Shown here: piece by piece, positions 8,422 through 15,421 of the stretch
Layout of the letters: each line of letters begins with the position of its first letter
Numbering within the stretch: position 1 is the first letter of the stretch
Assembly: GCF_017874715.1 (NCBI RefSeq)
Contig: NZ_JAGGLR010000015.1
Location: forward strand, 245,774 to 309,773
Length of the DNA: 64,000 bases
Direction of reading: 5' to 3'
DNA from: Streptomyces iranensis
Lineage (GTDB): Bacteria > Actinomycetota > Actinomycetes > Streptomycetales > Streptomycetaceae
The notes under the pieces: model-generated
What the model saw: the letters and a program-made list of their open reading frames with translations, nothing else
Database searches by the model: none
Told to the model about the DNA's origin: nothing
Translations under genes and position numbers: made by a program

Positions 8422-9537
8422 ATGCCTCGTTGGAGGGACTTACCGGAGGAACTTGATCCGCAGGTCCGGGAGTTCACCGGCCGGCTGCGCACGCTCGTCG
8501 AGCGCAGCGGGCTGAGCGTCGTCGCCGTCGCCGACCGCACCGGCTACAGCAAGAGTTCCTGGGAGCGCTACCTCAACGGGCGGCTGCTGCCCCCGCGGGG
8601 CGCGGTGGAGGCCCTGGCCGAGACCACCGGCGCCGACGTCCACCACCTCAGCACGCTGTGGGAGCTGGCGGAGCGGGCCTGGAGCCGCTCCGAGATGCGG
8701 CACGACGTCACGATGGAGGCCATCAGCGTCGCGCGGGCGCGGGCCGCCATCGAGCAGTTCGACCCGGCGGCGCAGGGGGCGGACGCCCGGAACAACGGCC
8801 GCTCCCCGGGGAAGGACCGGCCGAGGGCCGAACCGCCCGATCCGGAGCAGCCGTTGGTCGCGACGGCTCCGGAGTTCCCGGCTCGCGGGGCCCTGGCCGG
8901 GCGGGCACCGGACTCCGCCGAACCGCCGTCGCCCGCGTCGTCCCTTCCGTCGTCGTCCCTTCCGTCGTCGTCGCCACCGCCGTCGTCGGCGCCCCCGAGA
9001 GGGCGGAAGCGCGTCGCCGTGCTGTTCGCCGGGGGGCTCGTCGGCGCGCTTCTGCTCGTCGCCGGTGCCGTCCTTCTGCTCGACGCGGGTGGCGACGGCG
9101 AGAAGCGGGGGCAGAAGCCGACCACCGCACCGGCCACCAGCGCGCGTCAGCAGCTCCCGGAGGGCGTGAAATGCGCCGGGCACGACTGCGCCGGCCAGGA
9201 TCCGCAGGCCATGGGGTGCGGCACCGCCGCGACGACGACGGCGGACGTCACCGTCGGCACCGCGTATGTCGAGGTCCGCTACAGCAAGACCTGCAGGGCG
9301 GCCTGGGCCCGGATCACCCGGGCCACCCCGGGCGACGCCATCCAGGTGGGCGACGCCATCCAGGTGAAGGCACCGGGTGCGGACGGCGGCGCGGCCCGCT
9401 CGCAGAGCGGCAGGGTCGGCGCCGACGGCGATGCCTACACCAAGATGATCTCGGTGGACTCCGCCGCGCGGGCCACCGCGTGCGCCACCCTCGGCGGCGG
9501 TACGCGCGCCTGCACGGCCCTTGGCGCCCGGGGCTGA
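8422..9537 (+). CDS. XRE-type HTH, single-pass, DUF2690 membrane regulator
   Basis: A 371-aa protein. Residues about 10-65 form an XRE-like helix-turn-helix (SVVAVADRTGYSKSSWERYL with NGRLLPPRGAVEALAETTGA). A disordered Pro/Ser linker follows, then one transmembrane helix (VAVLFAGGLVGALLLVAGAV, about 195-220). The C-terminal exported DUF2690 domain contains CAGHDCAGQDPQAMGCG and later Cys residues, probably disulfide-linked. The layout suggests a membrane-anchored regulator that senses something outside the cell; target and signal are unknown. ATG 8422 follows GGGGGAGG. Confidence 0.85.
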   Translation: MPRWRDLPEELDPQVREFTGRLRTLVERSGLSVVAVADRTGYSKSSWERYLNGRLLPPRGAVEALAETTGADVHHLSTLWELAERAWSRSEMRHDVTMEAISVARARAAIEQFDPAAQGADARNNGRSPGKDRPRAEPPDPEQPLVATAPEFPARGALAGRAPDSAEPPSPASSLPSSSLPSSSPPPSSAPPRGRKRVAVLFAGGLVGALLLVAGAVLLLDAGGDGEKRGQKPTTAPATSARQQLPEGVKCAGHDCAGQDPQAMGCGTAATTTADVTVGTAYVEVRYSKTCRAAWARITRATPGDAIQVGDAIQVKAPGADGGAARSQSGRVGADGDAYTKMISVDSAARATACATLGGGTRACTALGARG

Positions 9538-9557
9538 GCGCGGGGGAGTGAGGGCCC

Positions 9558-9632
9558 GTCCGGGAGGCTGTCCGGAGTCCGTTCGGGAGCTTGTCCGGCC
9601 GGTTCGGGAGCTCGTCCGGAGTCCGTCCGGAG
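9558..9632. repeat. Degenerate 21-23 base tandem repeat
   Basis: About three copies of a unit resembling TTCGGGAGCTCGTCCGGAG, starting near 9558, 9581 and 9603, lie just after the DUF2690 gene. No function is visible. Confidence 0.6.
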
Positions 9633-9857
9633 CAATTCGTAAATCCGGGGGGAATGAGCCGGGGGAATCGGGGCAGGCGCTGCTCGAGCCCCCCCACGGG
9701 TGCGGCACTGGGCGGCCGCCTGCACTCCCCCTCCTGGCAGGCGGCCGCCAAAGTGCGCGGTGGTCCCATGTGCGCGGTGGTCCGGAACGCACGGTGAGCG
9801 GTTACACAATGGCCCGAGAGAACGTGGGTCAGGTGCCGTCGGATAGCCTGACGCAAG

Positions 9858-9881
9858 TATCTCGACACCAAGAGATCTTGG
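9858..9881. promoter_or_regulatory. Imperfect dyad in the mdh promoter region
   Basis: TATCTCGACACCAAGAGA followed by TCTTGG forms an imperfect TCTCGA/CCAAGA inverted repeat about 30 bases before mdh. It is suggestive of an operator; the binding factor is unknown. Confidence 0.35.
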
Positions 9882-9908
9882 ACTGACAACACAGCGCAGG
9901 AGACCGCC

Positions 9909-10898
9909 ATGACCCGCACTCCCGTCACCGTCACCGTCACCGGCGCGGCCGGCCAGATCGGCTACGCGCTGCTCTTCCGCATCGCCTCCGGTCAGCTCCT
10001 CGGCGCGGACGTGCCGGTCAAACTGCGTCTCTTGGAGATCCCGCAGGGGCTGAAGGCCGCCGAGGGCACCGCGATGGAGCTCGACGACTGTGCCTTCCCG
10101 CTGCTCCAGGGCATCGACATCTCCGATGACCCGAACGTGGGCTTCGACGGTGCGAACGTCGCGCTGCTGGTCGGCGCCCGCCCGCGCACCAAGGGCATGG
10201 AGCGCGGCGATCTGCTGGAGGCCAACGGCGGCATCTTCAAGCCGCAGGGCAAGGCCATCAACGACCACGCCGCGGACGACATCAAGATCCTTGTCGTGGG
10301 CAACCCGGCCAACACCAACGCGCTCATCGCGCAGGCCGCCGCGCCGGACGTACCGGCCGAGCGCTTCACCGCGATGACCCGGCTGGACCACAACCGCGCG
10401 CTGTCGCAGCTGGCGAAGAAGACCGGCGCCCCGGTCAGCGAGATCAAGAAGCTGACGATCTGGGGCAACCACTCCGCCACCCAGTACCCGGACGTCTTCC
10501 ACGCCGAGGTCGCGGGCAAGAACGCCGCCGAGGTCGTCAGCGACGAGCAGTGGCTGGCCGACACCTTCATCCCGACCGTCGCCAAGCGCGGTGCCGCGAT
10601 CATCGAGGCGCGCGGCGCCTCCTCGGCCGCCTCCGCCGCCAACGCCGCCATCGACCACGTCCACACCTGGGTCAACGGCACCGACGCCGACGACTGGACC
10701 TCCGCCGGTGTGGTCTCCGACGGTTCGTACGGGGTGCCGGAGGGCCTGATCTCCTCCTTCCCGGTCACCGCCAAGAACGGGAAGTTCGAGATCGTCCAGG
10801 GCCTGGACATCAACGAGTTCTCGCGGGGCCGCATCGACGCGTCGGTGAAGGAGCTCGAGGACGAGCGCGAGGCCGTGCGGAGCCTCGGCTTGATCTGA
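9909..10898 (+). CDS. mdh: Malate dehydrogenase
   Basis: NAD-dependent oxidation of malate to oxaloacetate in the TCA cycle. The 329-aa protein has the N-terminal dinucleotide fold (GAAGQIGYALLFRIASG), VVGNPANTNALIA, and the catalytic TIWGNHSATQYPD loop whose His is the proton acceptor. It belongs to the roughly 330-aa actinobacterial/cytosolic MDH group rather than the short 312-aa group. ATG 9909 follows AGGAGACCGCC. It is monocistronic, with a hairpin terminator 32 bases downstream. Confidence 0.97.
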   Translation: MTRTPVTVTVTGAAGQIGYALLFRIASGQLLGADVPVKLRLLEIPQGLKAAEGTAMELDDCAFPLLQGIDISDDPNVGFDGANVALLVGARPRTKGMERGDLLEANGGIFKPQGKAINDHAADDIKILVVGNPANTNALIAQAAAPDVPAERFTAMTRLDHNRALSQLAKKTGAPVSEIKKLTIWGNHSATQYPDVFHAEVAGKNAAEVVSDEQWLADTFIPTVAKRGAAIIEARGASSAASAANAAIDHVHTWVNGTDADDWTSAGVVSDGSYGVPEGLISSFPVTAKNGKFEIVQGLDINEFSRGRIDASVKELEDEREAVRSLGLI

Positions 10899-10930
10899 CG
10901 CTCCTCAGCCGCCCCGACGCGGTCGTTTCC

Positions 10931-10972
10931 GAAGGGTCACATTCCGGTATTCACTCCGGAGTGTGACCCTTC
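10931..10972 (+). terminator. Terminator of mdh
   Basis: An 11-bp perfect outer stem (10931-10941 with 10962-10972) with an inner CCGG/CCGG pairing. Confidence 0.85.
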
Positions 10973-11042
10973 GGCCATGCACTGTAATCGCGGGCCATCT
11001 TCCCCTACCGTGGAGGCAGTTGCTACGGCCTCGGGGGGAAAC

Positions 11043-12914
11043 ATGGCCAATACGCGCAGTGATCATTTTTCAGGCGATGCTGATCCTTCTGACGGTGCTC
11101 AGTCTTCTGGCGGTGCTCGCTCTTCTGGCGGTGCCCAGTCTTCTGTAGGGGACCATTCCGCTCGTCTGCCGCGGTCGCGGTCGGAGCCGTCACCCGCCGT
11201 CCCTTCTCCTCGTACCGCGGCTGACGCGTCTCCCTACGCCACCAGCGAGGCCACCCGGCTGTTATGCGCGGGCGCCTATCTGGACGACGACTTCCGGGAC
11301 GCGGTCGTGGACGAGCTGTATGTCCACGAGGAGCGCGCCGTGGCGCCCTCGCTGGGCATCGACGCGGTCCGGGTGCTCGCGCACGCGCTGCGCGCGCGCC
11401 GTCTGGAAGCGTGCTGGACCGCGCTGCTGGTGTCCTTATGGGTGCTGGACTTCCTGCTGGCCCAGGGCTTCTTCTATCTCTTCCTGCTCTCCTGCGCGTT
11501 GCTACTGCTGGCCGCCTGGGCCAGGGGTGGCGCCATGGGCGCCTTCCGCGCTGACTATCCCGGAGCCGACGGGGTCACCGTCACCCGGCGGCGGGCGGCG
11601 GCGGTGCTGCGGGTGCTCGGCTGTCTGACCCTGCTGTCCTATGTGGTCTCCGCCCTGACGCAGGCGCTCACGGACGGGCAGTCCGATTCGGGCTGGCTGC
11701 AGGACTTCGCACCGGGCCTGGCCACGGGGTCGGACACCACCGCCGCCTGGTTCGCGCTGGTGATCCCGGCCGCGATGGCCGCCGCGGTCGCACTGCACCG
11801 TGAGCATGTGGCCCGGGTGCTGGCCACCGATCTGGAGCCGGAGACCTTTGCCGACCCCGCCGCGGACCCCGCGGAGCGGTTCGAGGGCGGGCGGTTCCAG
11901 CGGGTGCGGGCCCTGATCCGCCGTGAGCAGCACTCACCGGTGATCCTCTACCACGATCGGCACCCCTTCCTCGGCGCGGGCACCGCGCATGACACCTGGA
12001 CCCTCGCCGTGGAGCTGCGGCCGCGCGAGGGCGGCGATCCGGTGCCGCTGGACAACCGCGTGATCCTGGAGCGGATCCGGCCGCTGGTCGAGAAGTTGCG
12101 CACCCCGTCCGCCCAGGGCACCGCCTCCGCCCAGGGCACCGCTCGTGCCGCCGCCGAGAGTCGCGATCGGCTGCGTGGCCTGGAGCTCGACGAATGTGTC
12201 TTCCTCAAGGTCACCGGATTACGGAGCCGCTCCTTCGTGCCGTACGGAGAGGCGGACTTCGCGCGGGAGCGGGCGGAGGCCGTCGAGGAGGGCGGCGAGA
12301 TCCGTCGGCACTTTCTGCGCATCCGCGTCGGCGCATGGCGGGAAGAAGTCGTCACCACGGTCTTCGTGCGGGTGCATACGCAGGGCGGCATGCTGATGCT
12401 GGAGTTCGCCCCGCATGTGCTGCGCCCGATCCGTCCGGACTTCCGGGCGGTCGACCGGCTCTCCGACTCCCACCGCCGCGGCGGGCTGCCGGGCAAGGTG
12501 ATCTGGGCGCTGGGGCGGATGCCCACGGCGGCGGGCCGGGCGGTCATCCACGCCTTCCGCTCGGCCGCCTTCGTCTGGCGGATGTACGCGGGGGGTTACG
12601 AGGCGGCCATCCCCGACGGGCCCTGGGCCTCGGTGCGCGAGCTGGGCAGCGACGTCGGCGCATCGCTCTTCCAGGAGATGGATGTCAGCCGCTATCTGAA
12701 GAGCGTCGAGGACCGGGTGGCCAACGGCGTGCGAAGGGCGCTCGACGAAGCCGGCTGGGAGACCGGTGAGTTCGAGCAGAAGGTCATCAATGTGAGCGGC
12801 GGCGGAGTCTTCATCGAGTCCGCGGAGCACAGCGCCTTCGGCTTCGGTGACCACAACACCATCAGCAACACCACCGGAAGCAATGGAGCGGGAGGCGGCC
12901 ATGGCGATGGCTGA
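11043..12914 (+). CDS. TTA-rich membrane protein with GFGDHN tail motif
   Basis: A 623-aa protein that I do not recognise. The N-terminus has three copies of a Gly-Ala-Gln/Arg-Ser-Ser-Gly repeat. Four probable membrane segments lie at about 120-250, then a ~370-residue soluble region. That region ends in a helical segment (MDVSRYLKSVEDRVANGVRR) and the motif SAFGFGDHNTISN. It carries three TTA codons (11262-11264, 11436-11438, 12219-12221), so translation should need the bldA leucyl-tRNA. ATG 11043 lies after GGGGGGAAAC. It is the first gene of a compact cassette; the next gene overlaps its end and repeats the GFGDHN motif. Confidence 0.75.
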   Translation: MANTRSDHFSGDADPSDGAQSSGGARSSGGAQSSVGDHSARLPRSRSEPSPAVPSPRTAADASPYATSEATRLLCAGAYLDDDFRDAVVDELYVHEERAVAPSLGIDAVRVLAHALRARRLEACWTALLVSLWVLDFLLAQGFFYLFLLSCALLLLAAWARGGAMGAFRADYPGADGVTVTRRRAAAVLRVLGCLTLLSYVVSALTQALTDGQSDSGWLQDFAPGLATGSDTTAAWFALVIPAAMAAAVALHREHVARVLATDLEPETFADPAADPAERFEGGRFQRVRALIRREQHSPVILYHDRHPFLGAGTAHDTWTLAVELRPREGGDPVPLDNRVILERIRPLVEKLRTPSAQGTASAQGTARAAAESRDRLRGLELDECVFLKVTGLRSRSFVPYGEADFARERAEAVEEGGEIRRHFLRIRVGAWREEVVTTVFVRVHTQGGMLMLEFAPHVLRPIRPDFRAVDRLSDSHRRGGLPGKVIWALGRMPTAAGRAVIHAFRSAAFVWRMYAGGYEAAIPDGPWASVRELGSDVGASLFQEMDVSRYLKSVEDRVANGVRRALDEAGWETGEFEQKVINVSGGGVFIESAEHSAFGFGDHNTISNTTGSNGAGGGHGDG

Positions 12915-13362
12915 CACGGAGGACGGTAGCGACATGGGCGGCGGCGCGGACCGCGCGGCGGGCGCGAGCGGTGGCGGCACGACCCCGGCGGCGGGCGGCG
13001 GCAGCAAGTTCGGAAACATCCGGTTCGGCAAGGTGCAGGACAGCGCCATCGGCTTCGGCGACCACAACCACATTGTGAACGGACGTCAGGCGGAGGCCCC
13101 CTGTGACCCCGCCTATCAGGAGCTGCTGGAGGCCGTTCGGCAGCTTGCCGAGGATCTGCGGCGGGTGGTCCCGAGCCCGGAGGTCGGCGCGCTCTCCGAC
13201 GAGCTGGACCGGACCGAGGACGAGATCCAGCGCACCGGCCGGGCGGGGGCCGGCCGACTGGCCCGGATCCGGGTGATGTTGCAGGACGCGAGCGCCAGTG
13301 TCGGCATGCTCGCCTCGGGCGTCGCCGTCGGACAGGCGGTCGGCGCGCTGTTGGGCGGGTGA
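12901..13362 (+). CDS. Small GFGDHN-motif protein, possible effector-associated type
   Basis: A 153-aa soluble protein, unrecognised. After a Gly/Ala-rich leader comes FGNIRFGKVQ and DSAIGFGDHNHIVNG, matching the last residues of the upstream protein. An amphipathic helical half follows (YQELLEAVRQLAEDLRRV...), ending in a Gly/Ala-rich hydrophobic tail (GMLASGVAVGQAVGALLGG). The G-x-GDxN-x-(V/I) turn plus helical bundle resembles modules in actinobacterial conflict/effector-associated proteins and DUF5955-like proteins; this is an analogy only. ATG 12901 has GGGAGG five bases upstream; ATG 12907 is the alternative. It overlaps the upstream gene by 14 bases and its stop is one base before the next start. 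Confidence 0.65.
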   Translation: MAMADTEDGSDMGGGADRAAGASGGGTTPAAGGGSKFGNIRFGKVQDSAIGFGDHNHIVNGRQAEAPCDPAYQELLEAVRQLAEDLRRVVPSPEVGALSDELDRTEDEIQRTGRAGAGRLARIRVMLQDASASVGMLASGVAVGQAVGALLGG

Positions 13363-13363
13363 G

Positions 13364-14158
13364 ATGACCACCCCGGGCGGCGAGGGGGGCCGCCAATGGG
13401 ACGAGGAGGCCCAACGCTGGGTGGGAGCGGGCGCGGAGCCGCCGGCCCCGGGCCGAAGACCACCCAATCCGCATCTGGGCACGGTGCTGTTGGCGGTGCT
13501 CGCCGTGGTGCTGGTCGGCGGGATCGGGTTCGGCGCCTGGAAGCTGGCGTCGGGCGGCGGGGACGACAAGCCCAGGGCGGACGGCGGTTCGCCCTCGGCC
13601 TCGTCCTGGTCGCCGTCGGCCGAGCAGCCTTCGGCATCGTCGTCGGGGCCGTACGCGGAGCCGACCTCGGCGCCGCCGTCGGTGTCCGAGGACAGCACCC
13701 AGGGGCCGCCGGCGGACTATGTGCGCACCACCGACCCGGAGGGATTCCGGCTGGATGTGCCCACGGGCTGGCAGCGGGTCAAGCGTGACACCGGGGTGTT
13801 CTACGAGTCGTCCGACGGGGGCAGTCTGATCCAGGTCTTCGCGCTGACCGAGCCCGACATCACTCCGTACGAGGCGCTGCGCCAGGCGGAGGCGGGGCTC
13901 AAGAAGAACCCCGGCTACAAGCGGTATGAGCTCAAGCGGCTCGGGCCCGGCGATGACGCGGACGCGGAGCTGGAGTACGGCTACCGCAGCGCCAAGTACG
14001 GTCCGCGCCGGATACTCGACCGAGCCTTCACCGGCCCGGACCGGGTGCAGTACGCGGTGCTGGTCGCGGGCCCGGCCGACGACTGGCCGCAGCAGCGGGA
14101 GCGGCAGGGCATCGTGCTGGCGTCTTTCTGCCCCACGGCCTACTGCCCGGCCACCTGA
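13364..14158 (+). CDS. Single-pass protein with exported sensor-like domain (paralogue 1)
   Basis: A 264-aa protein. It has a short cytoplasmic N-terminus (GGRQWDEEAQRWVG), one transmembrane helix (TVLLAVLAVVLVGGIGFGAW), a Ser/Pro-rich stalk, and an exported domain from about residue 120. That domain starts DPEGFRLDVPTGWQR and ends FCPTAYCPAT. It is the same domain as in the gene at 14291, and resembles the extracellular domain I associate with some Streptomyces Ser/Thr kinases (from memory, unchecked). No kinase is present here. It follows the previous stop by one base, so it is translationally coupled within the cassette. Confidence 0.7.
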   Translation: MTTPGGEGGRQWDEEAQRWVGAGAEPPAPGRRPPNPHLGTVLLAVLAVVLVGGIGFGAWKLASGGGDDKPRADGGSPSASSWSPSAEQPSASSSGPYAEPTSAPPSVSEDSTQGPPADYVRTTDPEGFRLDVPTGWQRVKRDTGVFYESSDGGSLIQVFALTEPDITPYEALRQAEAGLKKNPGYKRYELKRLGPGDDADAELEYGYRSAKYGPRRILDRAFTGPDRVQYAVLVAGPADDWPQQRERQGIVLASFCPTAYCPAT

Positions 14159-14290
14159 CCGGCGGCCGGGCGACGGATAAGTATCGGTGCGGTGACAGGG
14201 GGTGGGGCGGCCCCCGAACCGGGTACATCGATGTGAGTCGACACGGCTTATCCGCATATGGGAGCAGAGATCCACCATCGGGGGGCATAG

Positions 14291-15109
14291 ATGAGCATGC
14301 ACAACGGGGGAGCGCCGGGGCAGGACTCCAGGCGGGCGCTACGGGCGCTGGCAGTGACGATCTTCCTGGTCGCGGGAATCGCGTTCTCCGGATGGGTGGC
14401 CTTCGGAGGCGATGGCACCTCCCGGAATCAGGCGGGTCCGCTGCCCTGGGACCGCGAGAGCCCCACGGCCACGCCGAGCGGGGACGCCTCCCAGCCGAGC
14501 GATCTCTACCCCTCGCCCGGCCCCGAGACCAGTGGGCCGACCGATCTCCCGACCGATCTCCCCACGGACCGTCCGACCGGGGCGCCCTCCGGGTCCCCGT
14601 CCGCGACGCCGTTCGGTACCCCGTCCTCACCCTCCCTGACGGGTGCCGCCCCGCCCGCGGGCTACAGCACCCAGGCCGATCCGGCCGGATACCACCTCGC
14701 GGTCCCGGACGGATGGCGACGGACGACGCAGGGCCCCAGCGTCTACTACACCTCGCCCGACGACAGCACCGTGATCCAGATCTTTGAGCTGCACGGCCCC
14801 GAGTCGACGCCGTACGAGTCCGCCCAGGAGGCCGAGCGGATCGCCTCCACCCACCGCGACTACGAGCAGATCGCCCTCACCCGGCTGGGCTCGGCCGCCA
14901 TGGACCCGGTCCAGCTGGAGTACACATACGAATCCAAGAGCGACGGCCACCGCCGGATACTCGACCGCCGCTTCGCCGCCCCCGGCGGCACCATGTACGC
15001 GGTGCTGGTGATCGGCCCCTCCGGGGCCGGGGACCGGGTGGAGGAGCGGGAGGTCCACCAGGCGGCGGTGGACACCTTCTGCCCGACCGCCTACTGCACC
15101 GCGTCGTGA
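14291..15109 (+). CDS. Single-pass protein with exported sensor-like domain (paralogue 2)
   Basis: A 272-aa tandem paralogue of the preceding gene. It has one N-terminal membrane helix (LAVTIFLVAGIAFSGWVAF), a long Thr/Pro/Ser/Asp-rich stalk with repeated TDLPTDLPTD, then the shared domain. Shared landmarks in both proteins are a GW after Val-Pro-x-Gly/Asp, an IQ(V/I)F strand, a TPYE turn, RRILDR, the YAVLV strand, and the terminal FCPTAYC. ATG 14291 is 132 bases after the first paralogue, so it may have its own promoter. A 32-base tandem repeat begins over its stop codon. Confidence 0.7.
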   Translation: MSMHNGGAPGQDSRRALRALAVTIFLVAGIAFSGWVAFGGDGTSRNQAGPLPWDRESPTATPSGDASQPSDLYPSPGPETSGPTDLPTDLPTDRPTGAPSGSPSATPFGTPSSPSLTGAAPPAGYSTQADPAGYHLAVPDGWRRTTQGPSVYYTSPDDSTVIQIFELHGPESTPYESAQEAERIASTHRDYEQIALTRLGSAAMDPVQLEYTYESKSDGHRRILDRRFAAPGGTMYAVLVIGPSGAGDRVEEREVHQAAVDTFCPTAYCTAS

Positions 15110-15196
15110 CCGCACCCCGTTCTGATCACATCGCGTCGTAGCCGCAGCTCGTTCTGATCACGCCGCGTCGTAACCGCACCGCCTTCTGATCACACC
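15101..15196. repeat. 32-base tandem repeat, three copies
   Basis: Copies start at 15101, 15133 and 15165, each beginning GCGTCGT and containing TTCTGATCAC. Copy 1 contains the end and stop codon of the upstream gene. Two further degraded units (Cys-to-T rich, with CTTGACCGCAC) extend to about 15259. Confidence 0.8.
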
Positions 15197-15421
15197 TCCG
15201 CCTCTCGACCGCACCCTCTTGTGACCGAACCACTTCTTGACCGCACGGCCTCTTGACATACAGGCCGATCATGAGCCGTGGGGCCGGTTCCGCCTTCGGA
15301 TCACGTGAGCCGCCCCACTTTCTCTTGCGAATCGCGCATAGGTTCCCGCCTTCCGGTTAGGGGTCCAAGTTGCTGGCTTGGACCAGTGGCACAGCACGCG
15401 GAACCGGAAGGCAGAAATCAC
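15110..15421. other. Spacer before the betaine operon
   Basis: 312 bases without a gene: repeat copies up to ~15259, then a probable promoter stretch, then the structured leader at 15348-15412. No clear -35/-10 pair was identified. Confidence 0.5.
15348..15412 (+). promoter_or_regulatory. Nested hairpin leader masking the betB RBS
   Basis: The outer arms GCCTTCCGGTT (15348-15358) and AACCGGAAGGC (15402-15412) are perfect complements. Inside them GGTCCAAG (15362-15369) pairs perfectly with CTTGGACC (15377-15384). The 3' outer arm contains GGAAGG, the only good ribosome-binding site for the GTG at 15422. The inner dyad could alternatively be a DNA operator. Confidence 0.6.

Larger units (their letters stand above)
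9538..9908. other. Spacer upstream of mdh
   Basis: 371 bases without a gene. The first 100 bases hold degenerate tandem repeats. The last 70 bases hold a dyad next to the mdh start. TAGCCT (9844-9849) resembles a -10 box, but no matching -35 was found. Confidence 0.5.

Noticed and set aside
15101..15259. 32-base repeats as a CRISPR or attachment site
   Set aside because: Head-to-tail copies without spacers; no integrase or tRNA nearby.
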